Source of the DNA: Acidobacteriota bacterium
Lineage (GTDB): Bacteria; Acidobacteriota; Blastocatellia; Pyrinomonadales; Pyrinomonadaceae
DNA length: 64,000 nt
NCBI GenBank assembly: GCA_016716435.1
Contig: JADJWI010000008.1
Coordinates: forward strand, 749,501 to 813,500
Reading direction: 5' to 3'
Part shown: in pieces, positions 1 through 7,357 of the stretch
Layout of the letters: every line of letters begins with the position of its first letter
How positions within the stretch are numbered: position 1 is the stretch's first letter
Made by a program: the position numbers and the translations under genes
The notes under the pieces: model-generated
What the model was told of the DNA's origin: nothing
Seen by the model: the letters and a program-made list of their open reading frames with translations, nothing else
Database searches by the model: none

Positions 1-1225
1 CTTCGTTCGTTTCAGGATCGTTGTCTTTGCGGGAGCGAATAAGCTGGATAAGCGACGAGATGGACGCAAGTGGATTATTGACCTCATGGGCCACGCCTGT
101 AGCAAGCGTTCCCATCGCAGCCAGCCTGTCCGCTCGTTGAAGCTGTTCGTTCATACGCCGAAGCCGTTCAAGGTCCTCGGCCATCTTTCGGCTCATTTCA
201 TTAAACGATGAAGCAAGTAGCCCGATCTCGTCATTGCTTTTTCTAAGGTCGGCTTCAGCACCGTAGCGGCCGTTCGTCACCTCGATCGCGGCAAGAGTTA
301 TCCGCTGGAGCGGCCGCGAGACCGAGCGTACGACCATAAGCAGCAGCAAAAGGTTCGGAACAAGCGCCGAAATGATGCTGAAGATCAAAAACTTTTGCCA
401 GGCAAAGGATGTCATCCCATCGCGAAATGCCCACCAGGCGATAGGCACCTGAAAGATGAAAAATGACGGAACAGCGACCGCCGCAATGCTAACGGCGATC
501 TTGTATGTGATCGGGAAAAGCCGAAATTGATCGAGAGTGGTTTGCAGCGATAGCAGCTTGAAATTAGTTATCGCGTAGGCATAGATCAGCACGCCGGGGA
601 TGACGAATAGCGAACTGTAAGGCAATAGCTCATAGCGGTCAAAGTAGGGAAGTACCAGATTGGCGCATGTCTTCAGTACGCCGGTTATCGCGAGTGCAAG
701 GATGATAGCCCCAAGCTGCTTCGCCCGCTGTGTGCCGGCATAGAGCCGATATTTCCGTGCGAGCACCGCGAATCCATAGAAGAACAAAAAGTAAACGTAG
801 CCTACAAAAATATATGCGAGAGGCGAAAGTGAAATGGAGAAACTAACGTCGGCAAGTTCGATCGAATCCCACAGATAGCCAAGCAAAGCAGCCGGTATAA
901 AGATCAGGCCTGGAGCGAAGAATACCGCTGCCTTTTCTCTCGGAATACGATTGTTTTCCGGAAAGACCCAAGCAAAGATGACCAGTGCATATTGAAGGAG
1001 AAGCGCGGTCACGAAGCTTGCTGCTGCCCACCAGCCGGCTCCGAATGCGGGGTCGTTGAAGTTCCAGAAAACAAGGTCCTTTGTGGTCCAAAAGGCGAGA
1101 AACGCAATGAACGCACCAAACGTCTGATTTGCTCGGCTCCGTGGGTCATTCACAAAAACGAAAAACCCGAGCAGAACGAGTAGGATCACGACCGCGAGCT
1201 GAAAGAATGCGAACATCAAGAGCAT
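1..1225 (-). CDS. Sensor histidine kinase, N-terminal part (cut by window edge)
   Basis: Membrane-bound sensor histidine kinase; the gene reads leftward and runs off the window at base 1, leaving 408 N-terminal residues starting MLLMFAFFQL. Several hydrophobic segments fill residues 1-300, as in 7TM-type sensor regions. A HAMP-like linker follows at about 295-350, then the start of the HisKA domain, where GVAHEVNNPL carries the phospho-acceptor His380. The HATPase domain lies outside. I chose the ATG at 1225, which lies about 45 bases after the stop of the upstream DUF2490-like gene, so co-transcription is possible. The ligand and the partner response regulator cannot be read from the sequence. 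Confidence 0.9.
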   Translation of the reverse strand, partial: MLLMFAFFQLAVVILLVLLGFFVFVNDPRSRANQTFGAFIAFLAFWTTKDLVFWNFNDPAFGAGWWAAASFVTALLLQYALVIFAWVFPENNRIPREKAAVFFAPGLIFIPAALLGYLWDSIELADVSFSISLSPLAYIFVGYVYFLFFYGFAVLARKYRLYAGTQRAKQLGAIILALAITGVLKTCANLVLPYFDRYELLPYSSLFVIPGVLIYAYAITNFKLLSLQTTLDQFRLFPITYKIAVSIAAVAVPSFFIFQVPIAWWAFRDGMTSFAWQKFLIFSIISALVPNLLLLLMVVRSVSRPLQRITLAAIEVTNGRYGAEADLRKSNDEIGLLASSFNEMSRKMAEDLERLRRMNEQLQRADRLAAMGTLATGVAHEVNNPLASISSLIQLIRSRKDNDPETNE

Positions 1226-1270
1226 TCTAAGCCCGCAGCCTCGATAGCGGAAATTCGCAGCCGTTGCCGC

Positions 1271-1987
1271 TTAGTCGATCTCGATCTTGAAGTTCACGCC
1301 AACGGCGTTGATATATTTGGGAAGCCCGCCTGTATTGTAGCGATTCAGATAGAAGACCTCAGCCGTAAAATTCGGGGTCACCTTTCTCTCGATTCCTGCA
1401 GAAAACTCGTTTCGGAAGAACCTGCCATCTCGAAAATCATAAAAGACCTCGTCGGCAGCAAATGCCGAAAAGATGGTTTTGCCATCTTTTTTGATGGGAT
1501 GCTTGAAGGTTATTTTGTTGCGGTAACGAATCGTATCCGGGCGGCTGTTGCGGATGCGATATTCAACTCGGTTACGATCCTTAATGGAGAGTTCTTTGTA
1601 TGTAAATGAAAGAGTCGTATCAAATCGTGCCCGGTGTTCGATGTCCTTTCGTCCCGGGAACTGCTCGGCATATTTATAAATGTAGGTAGGCGTGATCGAA
1701 ACGTATTTGTTTATCCTCTTATCGAAACCGATGCCGACGCGTTCATCGACGGGATAGAGCTTGTTGCGGCCAAGGCGGATGCTGCCGATCAATAGCAGCG
1801 ATAGGTCTTTGTACTCCTTGTCATCCGCATCGCGTTTCTTGACCAACGGTATGGTTACTACAGTTTCGCTCCAGACTTGAAAGTCGCGCTCGCCCGGGCT
1901 CGATTGGCCGTAGGCCGTTGTAATAATTACCGAAAGGAAAACAAAAAGAATGGCAGATGGTCGAATTGATTTGGCGTAACTCTTCAC
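1271..1987 (-). CDS. DUF2490-like outer-membrane beta-barrel protein
   Basis: Secreted protein of 238 residues, probably an outer-membrane beta-barrel. Residues 1-27 form a Sec signal peptide ending near TAYGQ. The rest alternates polar and aromatic residues in short strands and ends in a strand with terminal charged residues (VNFKIEID), as in small barrels. The pattern FxVWSETxxxIPL near the start and the run of Arg/Tyr-rich strands match the DUF2490 family, which has no assigned function. It lies just upstream of the histidine kinase on the same strand. The assignment is by recall of the family pattern. Confidence 0.75.
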   Translation of the reverse strand: MKSYAKSIRPSAILFVFLSVIITTAYGQSSPGERDFQVWSETVVTIPLVKKRDADDKEYKDLSLLLIGSIRLGRNKLYPVDERVGIGFDKRINKYVSITPTYIYKYAEQFPGRKDIEHRARFDTTLSFTYKELSIKDRNRVEYRIRNSRPDTIRYRNKITFKHPIKKDGKTIFSAFAADEVFYDFRDGRFFRNEFSAGIERKVTPNFTAEVFYLNRYNTGGLPKYINAVGVNFKIEID

Positions 1988-2074
1988 ATTTTCGCTCTAA
2001 TCTGAGGTCTAGGAACGAGGAAGATGTTAACACGAAGTTACAGGAAAGTTACAAGCCGACAAAAACGAAATGCT

Positions 2075-2710
2075 TTACGATCCGAGAAAAAGGGCGGCGG
2101 CAGTCCCGGAAATTCCAACCGCCAAAGGGAGAAATCGCTTGACGGCGATCTTCCCATCATCAGCGGCGAGACTATGTAGAGCCGCAAACAAAGGAAGTGC
2201 AGCCGCGGCAACAGCTCCACCGATGAAGGCTCCGACGAAAGCTCCGAATACGAACAAGAATATGCCGCCGGCAGCTCCGGAAATTATCCCCCATGCGGCA
2301 CCGAGGATGGGAATGAACAAAAGTGAACGAAAGAACCCGGACGCGAGAATATTGTCGAGCGATCGAGCAACAGCACCGCCGGTCAAAAAGCCCACTGCTC
2401 CGGTCACGGCGGTCGCTAATGCGGCTATCAAAAGAACCGCTGGGTTTGGAGAAGAGGTATCCATCACAAACAAGCGCACAAGAATCGCCGCGGTCGGCAC
2501 AGTGCCGATCGCGAGGCCAAAGTATTTGATAGATGCCGTGAGGTCGAGTTCCCGGTTTATAAAACCTAACGCTTTGGGAGCATTACCGGACGTGATGGCA
2601 AGTTCGCTCGTAGCTCTTCGAAGCTCGTCGATACGCCTTTCGTAATCAAGGTCGTCGCCGGCCATCAAAGGTGAAAGAGTGTTTTCGTCAACCTGCGTTA
2701 TCGTTTCCAT
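2075..2710 (-). CDS. Hypothetical multi-pass membrane protein
   Basis: I do not recognise this 211-residue protein. The first 55 residues are polar and probably cytoplasmic. The remainder holds about four to five Gly/Ala-rich hydrophobic segments (roughly 62-85, 90-112, 125-165, 190-208), some with glycine-zipper-like spacing such as GAFVGAFIGG. The start is supported by a strong ribosome site (GGGGAG, 5 bases before the ATG at 2710), which lies inside the 3' end of the upstream gene (2688-3380). The two genes overlap by 23 bases and are probably translationally coupled. Function unknown. Confidence 0.65.
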   Translation of the reverse strand: METITQVDENTLSPLMAGDDLDYERRIDELRRATSELAITSGNAPKALGFINRELDLTASIKYFGLAIGTVPTAAILVRLFVMDTSSPNPAVLLIAALATAVTGAVGFLTGGAVARSLDNILASGFFRSLLFIPILGAAWGIISGAAGGIFLFVFGAFVGAFIGGAVAAAALPLFAALHSLAADDGKIAVKRFLPLAVGISGTAAALFLGS

Positions 2711-3380
2711 ATGAACTCCCCGATATGATGACGGCGTTGTGCCCAGCAGTTGCTCGCTGTAGCTCTGATAGAGTGCTATCGGTAAATAGCTCGTCGGCTA
2801 ACGCCGATCCGGCGACTTCCGGAGCTCTGAGCCAAAGCGTTTCTCTCAGATCATCGGCTGAACGTCGTGCGTGGATCGCGACCCGCCGAGCGTTCCGGCG
2901 GGCAAGGCACCTGCTCGCAAGTCCCGGATCAGGATGTCCGGAAACCGTAAAGATCTCCGCATTGCTTTGGTGAACCGCAAAGTTCTCGTGGCTCGCAAGT
3001 CGAAGGCCGACAAACCGATCGATCGCGTCAAACAGCTCCTTTCGTAAAGCAAAGCGGCGGTCCTCCGACCTCTCGAAATGACCTTCGACTGCCGATCTCA
3101 ACGAAGTTGCCTTGCGAGTGATACGTGAATCCGATGTATTACGCGTATCGAAGGTAGAGGCAGTAATCAAAACAGGTCTTCGCTTATACAGGAGAATGCC
3201 CAAAAAGATCGGCCAGAGCCCGAAGCCAAATAAAGCTCTTCCAATTGTTGAAAAAGTTGGTCTTGACTTCTCGGCTTGAAGCAGCAAATAGACGCCGACT
3301 GGGGATCCAAGAGCAAGATAGGCAAGAATGATATCAATGGCCATCGCGGTACACGCGGCAAGTATCGTTCCTGCGTTCAA
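2688..3380 (-). CDS. Hypothetical membrane-anchored protein
   Basis: Unrecognised 230-residue protein. Two hydrophobic stretches lie near the N terminus (about residues 5-33 and 47-65), followed by a charged, Arg-rich soluble region of about 160 residues with no motif I can name. The longest reading frame begins with TTG at 3380; the ATG at 3344 (MAIDIILAYL) is an alternative, and neither has a convincing ribosome site. Its 3' end carries the ribosome site of the next gene and overlaps it by 23 bases, which suggests the two membrane proteins are made together. Confidence 0.6.
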   Translation of the reverse strand: MNAGTILAACTAMAIDIILAYLALGSPVGVYLLLQAEKSRPTFSTIGRALFGFGLWPIFLGILLYKRRPVLITASTFDTRNTSDSRITRKATSLRSAVEGHFERSEDRRFALRKELFDAIDRFVGLRLASHENFAVHQSNAEIFTVSGHPDPGLASRCLARRNARRVAIHARRSADDLRETLWLRAPEVAGSALADELFTDSTLSELQRATAGHNAVIISGSSYGNDNAG

Positions 3381-3547
3381 CGTGTCCGGTTGCCTGCTCC
3401 CGTTACGTCTTAATTAGCGAGAAGCAAAGGCTTTAACAATAATTTGGGAACCTAGGGCCTTGTGAATTCGTAAGGCAAATTTAGGGAAATCGCAAGAAAT
3501 TGGTGAAACCGGTTCGCAAAATGCAAAATTTTCAAATTTGCAACACG

Positions 3548-3579
3548 AAATCGAAGCGATTATGCAAAAACTTCGATTT
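3548..3579 (+). promoter_or_regulatory. Inverted repeat, candidate activator site
   Basis: AAATCGAAG (3548-3556) and CTTCGATTT (3571-3579) form a perfect 9-base inverted repeat with a 14-base spacer. It ends about 19 bases upstream of the sigma-54 -24 element, roughly -45 to -76 from the expected start. That is closer than most enhancer sites but compatible with a dimeric activator site. Binding is inferred only from symmetry and position. Confidence 0.4.
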
Positions 3580-3597
3580 GGGCCGTTCTTATTGTAA

Positions 3598-3614
3598 TGG
3601 CACGGTGATTGCTT
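3598..3614 (+). promoter_or_regulatory. Sigma-54 (RpoN) promoter, -24/-12
   Basis: TGGCACG-N4-TTGCTT matches the RpoN consensus (TGGCACG-N4-TTGCW) at every conserved base, with the GG and GC dinucleotides exactly 10 bases apart. Transcription should begin near 3624 and give a leader of about 70 bases before the small gene at 3695. I found no second match this good in the window. Confidence 0.8.
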
Positions 3615-3694
3615 GAAGTAATAGCGGGCAGTCAATTTGGCCATAGAGTTTTGGGAATATTTTTACCGAGATTGGGATTAACAGGATTAAAGCA

Positions 3695-3910
3695 ATGAAG
3701 GATAGAAAGGTCAAAGTCATTAAGAAGGCGGCGTTTGAGGCATCGGCGGGTAAGAATATTAAACAACCTACAAAAGCCCGCGATGCCGCTCGGGACGCGG
3801 TTAAGACAGTCTCTGCGTGGGTGAGTGATTTCCAATCGCGTAAGAGCGAGGAGACCTACATCGCATTCGAAAAGCTTTTTGCTCAAAGCCCGAGAGCCTC
3901 AGAAGGCTAA
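3695..3910 (+). CDS. Small basic orphan protein, sigma-54 controlled
   Basis: Unrecognised 71-residue protein beginning MKDRKVKVIKKA. It is lysine-rich at the N terminus, then predicted helical (about residues 25-62, including KARDAARDAVKTVSAWV), with no signal peptide or membrane segment. The start is supported by AGGA eight bases before the ATG. It stands alone, with a sigma-54 promoter 80 bases upstream and a factor-independent terminator 37 bases downstream, so it forms a complete single-gene unit. Its isolation and dedicated alternative-sigma promoter argue that the ORF is real. Function unknown. Confidence 0.7.
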   Translation: MKDRKVKVIKKAAFEASAGKNIKQPTKARDAARDAVKTVSAWVSDFQSRKSEETYIAFEKLFAQSPRASEG

Positions 3911-3946
3911 CGCAAACGAGATAAGATCCCCTTAATACCTATACTT

Positions 3947-3975
3947 AAGCCGGCATGTGACCGGCTTTTTTCTTT
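3947..3975 (+). terminator. Rho-independent terminator
   Basis: AAGCCGG (3947-3953), a 7-base loop, then CCGGCTT (3961-3967) running into a T-rich tract. It closes the single-gene unit at 3695-3910. Confidence 0.85.
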
Positions 3976-4057
3976 TCTTGGCTATTGACCTTTTGCAACA
4001 ATTCAATCCGTATTGCTATCCTAAGCGTTCTAAATATATACGGAACCCCCAAAACAA

Positions 4058-4819
4058 ATGAAGGACAAGGTTGCAATCGTAACCGGTGCCAGCAGCGGTA
4101 TCGGAAAGGCCACGGCGGTTAAATTTGCTCAGGAAGGCGCGACGGTCGTCGCCGTTGGACGAAACGAGGCGGGTTTCAGCGAGCTTCGCGAAGAGGTTCG
4201 TGAACTGGAAGGAACCCTCCGCGTTCACCTCGCTGACCTTACGGAACAATCGCAGATCGACCGACTCGTCTCCGAAACCGTGCAGCATTGCGGTCAAATT
4301 GACGTTTTGGTCAATGCCGCCGGCATCATTCGCTCTGGCACTCTGGCAGACACATCGGTTGATGATCTGGACAAGCTGATGGGCATAAATCTCCGGTCTG
4401 TTTATTATTTAATGCAAAAAGTTTTGCCTTTTTTGGAAAAAACGAGCGGAAATATCGTCAACATCTCAAGCATTGCAGGTTCGAGGGCATTTCCGGGCGT
4501 GATGGCCTATTGCATTTCGAAAGCTGCGGTCGATCAATTAACGCGTTGTGCTGCCCTAGAACTTGCTGAAAAGGGCATTCGGGTGAACGCTGTTAATCCG
4601 GGAGTGGTAGTTACGAACCTGCACAAACGGGGTGGAATGTCCGAGGAAGCGTACGAGGCATTTCTCGAGAACGCAAAACGGACACATCCGCTTGGGCGGC
4701 CGGGCGAGGCGAGCGAGGTGGCCGAATTGGTCGCGTTTCTAGCATCGGACAAGGCGGGCTGGATCACGGGCGTAACATACGAGATCGACGGCGGGCGAGG
4801 CCAGACGTGCCTCCGATGA
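4058..4819 (+). CDS. SDR-family NAD(P)-dependent oxidoreductase
   Basis: Classical short-chain dehydrogenase/reductase of 253 residues, the usual length. The cofactor motif TGASSGIG is at residues 9-16 and NAAG at 86-89. The catalytic set is Asn111, Ser137/138, Tyr151 and Lys155 (YCISK). The C terminus has the IDGGRG element common in FabG and glucose-dehydrogenase-like members. It uses NAD(P)H to interconvert a carbonyl and an alcohol in the cytoplasm. The substrate cannot be told: FabG-like 3-oxoacyl reductase and sugar or alcohol dehydrogenase are both possible. The metallo-beta-lactamase-fold gene follows after 21 bases on the same strand, which suggests an operon. Confidence 0.9.
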   Translation: MKDKVAIVTGASSGIGKATAVKFAQEGATVVAVGRNEAGFSELREEVRELEGTLRVHLADLTEQSQIDRLVSETVQHCGQIDVLVNAAGIIRSGTLADTSVDDLDKLMGINLRSVYYLMQKVLPFLEKTSGNIVNISSIAGSRAFPGVMAYCISKAAVDQLTRCAALELAEKGIRVNAVNPGVVVTNLHKRGGMSEEAYEAFLENAKRTHPLGRPGEASEVAELVAFLASDKAGWITGVTYEIDGGRGQTCLR

Positions 4820-4840
4820 CGCCCGATCGGAGAAAGGGAT

Positions 4841-5614
4841 TTGAAGCTAAGACTTCTTCCAAGTTCATTTGACCAGAATGGCGTCTATTCGGCCGGCCAG
4901 CATCTGACTTCGTTTTTGATCGATGATCGCGTCGCCCTCGATGCGGGAAGCCTTGCAATGGCCGCCGGCGAAGCGGATCGCCGCTCCGTTCGCGATATCA
5001 TTCTGACCCACGCCCACCTTGATCACATCGCCGGCCTTCCGCTCTTCATTGATGACCTTTTTGCCTCCCTTACAGAGCCGATACGGATCCACGCAACTGC
5101 TGATGTGATCGAGGTGCTCGAACGCGATGTCTTCAATTGGTCGGTTTATCCGCGGTTTTCGGAACTGCAGAATGATAATGGGCCGGTGATGGAATATCGG
5201 CCCTTTGAACTCGGTGCCCGATTCGATATCGGCGGCCTGACCTTTTCATCCATCCCGGTCGACCACAAGGTGCCGTCGTCGGGCTTTGTCATCGATGACG
5301 GCAGCTCGGCGATCGCATTTTCGGGCGATACATCCAGTTCGTTGGCGTTTTGGGCGAATGTGAATGAACGAAATGATCTGAAGGCAATTCTTGTCGAGTG
5401 TGCATTTCCGGATCGGATGTCGGAACTAGCCGAGGCCTCACATCATTTCACACCTAAAACTTTAAAGCTGGATCTTGGGCTGCTCAAGCTTGATGTCGAG
5501 ATCTGCATCATCAACATCAAGCCGATGTATCGGAGCGAGGTGATCGACGAGTTGCGAGCGACACTCGACCGTAGTGTGACGATCATTGAGCCCGTCAGGC
5601 AATATCATTTCTGA
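4841..5614 (+). CDS. MBL-fold hydrolase, cAMP phosphodiesterase class-II-like
   Basis: Metallo-beta-lactamase-fold enzyme of 257 residues. The metal motif HAHLDH is at residues 57-62 (Thr-His-Ala-His-Leu-Asp-His-Ile-Ala-Gly). Further metal ligands are likely in VDHK, FSGDTS and the ASHHFTP region. The THAHLDHIAGLP context resembles the class-II 3',5'-cyclic nucleotide phosphodiesterase family (PF02112), so it may hydrolyse a cyclic nucleotide, but other phosphodiester substrates are possible. It starts with TTG at 4841 behind a GGAGAAAGG ribosome site and lies 21 bases after the SDR gene. Confidence 0.8.
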   Translation: MKLRLLPSSFDQNGVYSAGQHLTSFLIDDRVALDAGSLAMAAGEADRRSVRDIILTHAHLDHIAGLPLFIDDLFASLTEPIRIHATADVIEVLERDVFNWSVYPRFSELQNDNGPVMEYRPFELGARFDIGGLTFSSIPVDHKVPSSGFVIDDGSSAIAFSGDTSSSLAFWANVNERNDLKAILVECAFPDRMSELAEASHHFTPKTLKLDLGLLKLDVEICIINIKPMYRSEVIDELRATLDRSVTIIEPVRQYHF

Positions 5615-5844
5615 AGGGGACCTGCAGCGGGACGAAGAAAATTGATCGGTTCAAATGAGCTTTGCCGGTGTTCATCCGGAAAGTCATAAAGCTTAACCCG
5701 GCCGTTCGGGCGTACCTCCTTCACCTTGAAGGTTCGCTCGTCGCGGGTCTTCCCGGGCATTATCTCTGCTCGGAACGTGACCAGCATCTCGGGCCTTGCC
5801 CAGATGTGCTTCTTGATCGGCTCCTGTTTACGTTTACTAAACAT
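5605..5844 (-). CDS. Small basic hypothetical protein
   Basis: Unrecognised 79-residue protein starting MFSKRKQEPIKK. It is rich in Lys/Arg and contains short predicted strands (MLVTFRAEI, RTFKVKEV, GRVKLYDF) like a small beta-barrel domain. A longer frame extends to 5973, but the ATG at 5844 is preferred because a GGAAG ribosome site precedes it and because the upstream small ORF (5837-6010) overlaps it by 8 bases, as in coupled gene pairs. Its stop overlaps the 3' end of the convergent MBL gene by 10 bases. A role with nucleic acid is only a guess from the charge. Confidence 0.6.
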   Translation of the reverse strand: MFSKRKQEPIKKHIWARPEMLVTFRAEIMPGKTRDERTFKVKEVRPNGRVKLYDFPDEHRQSSFEPINFLRPAAGPLQK

Positions 5845-6010
5845 CTGAGTTGTCTTCCGTGGGGTTTTTCTGTTTGTGCTTGCTCTTTCGACCCGAAGGA
5901 TAGAGCTTTTCCGCCGGTTTGTCCGGGTCGATCTTACGGCTAGGCGGAGCGGTCGGCTTCCTGATCGATTCAAAGATCGTCGTTCGCTTCTTTTTCCTTC
6001 CCTTAGTCAC
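5837..6010 (-). CDS. Very small basic protein (57 aa, GTG start)
   Basis: A 57-residue reading frame that starts with GTG at 6010 and reads MTKGRKKKRTTIFESIRK onward. It is strongly basic, Pro/Lys-rich and without hydrophobic segments, like several short orphan proteins of this group. It ends at TAG 5837-5839, overlapping the start of the next gene by 8 bases, which suggests translational coupling. TATAAT lies about 10 bases upstream of the GTG, so the message may be nearly leaderless; no ribosome site is visible. Support comes from composition and the tight overlap, not from a known family. Confidence 0.5.
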   Translation of the reverse strand: MTKGRKKKRTTIFESIRKPTAPPSRKIDPDKPAEKLYPSGRKSKHKQKNPTEDNSDV

Positions 6011-6033
6011 AGCGGGCGATATTATAGCAGAGG

Positions 6034-6053
6034 ATTCACAAAGTATCGTGAAT
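6034..6053. promoter_or_regulatory. Inverted repeat between divergent genes
   Basis: ATTCAC (6034-6039) and GTGAAT (6048-6053) are perfect arms with an 8-base spacer. They lie just upstream of the TATAAT (6021-6026, minus strand) of the small basic gene and about 70 bases before the gene at 6121. A regulator site is possible but unproven. Confidence 0.3.
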
Positions 6054-6120
6054 AAAATCCGCGGTGAATCAACGAACAGATTGACTATATGGCCGAAACG
6101 ATAGAGTATTTACGTCGGTA

Positions 6121-6939
6121 ATGACGGGAAGGCAAGTAAATACATTTGGCGGGCGGTCGTCCAACCGGCGTATCGACCCGAATCGCGGGCCGTTGGCGAA
6201 ACGCGAGCCATTTCGGTTGCCCGCAACTGGGTTTTATATCGCTTTTGTGCTTTTTTCCATCATCATCGCCCTATTCGTATGGTTGGTGCTTTATGAGACC
6301 GGAGACGAATCGGCGGCGAACTGGGCGATAATTTCGGGCGTCGCCTGCCTTTCCGGAGCGGTCATATTTCGCGAGGCGTTCCTCACGAGCATGAGGAAAA
6401 AGATGCTTTCGCGGGAACGTCGGCTTATCAGCAACGTCTCAGGTGAGTTCGAAGTTCCAAAGCCGTCATTTAAGCTTACCGTAGAGCATAATGCTGCCTG
6501 GGTTCGGTCGATGCAGCAGAAATCTGACGCAGCAAATGTTCTCGGAGGGCTTGCCGACGGACATCGCGAGGTCTTTCTCCTTTGTGAGGAGTATCTCGAG
6601 GTAATTAAAAGCGAATTGCCGCGGGTCGCAGCCGGTTCGCCGCGGTTTGCGGCGTTCAGAAAGGGAACCGTGGTCGCCAACCGGCTTCACTATGAGCACA
6701 TGATCCGTTGGGCAAAACTCGAGGCTGCGGGAGCTACAGGATCTGCTGGAAGTGACAGCGACGAGGCGTTTAAACGTCGGTCGCGGCAAGCGGCGCAGGC
6801 ACTGGATACAGCATTGTCCCATTACCCGGACGAGCGGCTGCTTATCGAGCTTCGAGGTTCATTCGCGGCTGTAGATCGAGTTGATGGGTTTGGCGAGGTC
6901 ATTGATGTCGAGGGCGAGGTGATCGAGGCCGAATCGTAA
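6121..6939 (+). CDS. Hypothetical membrane protein with soluble C-terminal domain
   Basis: Unrecognised 272-residue protein. A basic N terminus (about 35 residues) precedes two transmembrane helices (about 37-60 and 68-84). A soluble, largely helical region of about 190 residues follows, with patterns such as LCEEYLEVIKSELPRV and LDTALSHYPDERLL that look like helix pairs. This topology places the large domain in the cytoplasm. It is a single gene divergent from the small basic pair. No catalytic motif is visible and I assign no function. Confidence 0.75.
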   Translation: MTGRQVNTFGGRSSNRRIDPNRGPLAKREPFRLPATGFYIAFVLFSIIIALFVWLVLYETGDESAANWAIISGVACLSGAVIFREAFLTSMRKKMLSRERRLISNVSGEFEVPKPSFKLTVEHNAAWVRSMQQKSDAANVLGGLADGHREVFLLCEEYLEVIKSELPRVAAGSPRFAAFRKGTVVANRLHYEHMIRWAKLEAAGATGSAGSDSDEAFKRRSRQAAQALDTALSHYPDERLLIELRGSFAAVDRVDGFGEVIDVEGEVIEAES

Positions 6940-7017
6940 GGCGGAATCACGAGCATGCAGAATCCCGGAGACTTTAGTAGACTTTTTAATAATTTTTCGC
7001 TCAAACTGTTAAATCTT

Positions 7018-7026
7018 TGTTAGAAT
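7018..7026 (+). promoter_or_regulatory. Possible extended -10 promoter
   Basis: TG-T-TAGAAT (TAGAAT at 7021-7026) resembles an extended -10 element, 52 bases before the zinc-ribbon gene at 7079. No clear -35 box is visible, so this is tentative. Confidence 0.3.
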
Positions 7027-7078
7027 ATTGCCCACTGGGCCTGATGCAATGCTGTAAACAGTAAAGCACTTTTGTGAA

Positions 7079-7267
7079 ATGATCTCTCAACGCTGTCCAA
7101 AATGTCGCAGTAATCGCATCCGACGCGGTTATCGACCCACGCCCTTTCTTCTAAAACTCATATTCCGATTTAACCTGCTTTGCGATAACTGCAACCTGGA
7201 ATTTCGTGGTTTTGCCGTTCCGGGGACGGTAAATTCTCGTTCCAAAAAGCGTGAACGGGCGGGTTAG
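7079..7267 (+). CDS. Small zinc-ribbon protein
   Basis: Protein of 62 residues with two Cys-X2-Cys knuckles, CPKC near residue 6 and CDNC near residue 36, separated by a basic linker (NRIRRGYRP) and a short hydrophobic stretch (FLLKLIFRFNLL). The four cysteines fit one zinc site. Partners are not visible from the sequence, but the gene sits 90 bases ahead of the SLBB polysaccharide-export gene, and short zinc-ribbon proteins of this kind are often found near envelope polysaccharide genes. It may be a regulator or an assembly factor; that is inference. Confidence 0.75.
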   Translation: MISQRCPKCRSNRIRRGYRPTPFLLKLIFRFNLLCDNCNLEFRGFAVPGTVNSRSKKRERAG

Positions 7268-7357
7268 TTGTTTATCCCAGGCGATCCCGCATAAAACACT
7301 CACGATTTTTTGTTTTGGTGTGTGTCGTTTTGCATCTGATTTCGTAATATAAGGAAA

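Larger units (their letters stand above)
3381..3694. other. Regulatory intergenic region, no gene
   Basis: This 314-base gap between divergent genes is AT-rich and codes for nothing I can support. It holds a 9-base perfect inverted repeat (3548-3579) and a consensus sigma-54 promoter (3598-3614), both reading toward the small gene at 3695. A run of A/T-rich repeats (GCAAAATTTTCAAATTTGC, around 3525-3543) lies further upstream. Confidence 0.7.
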
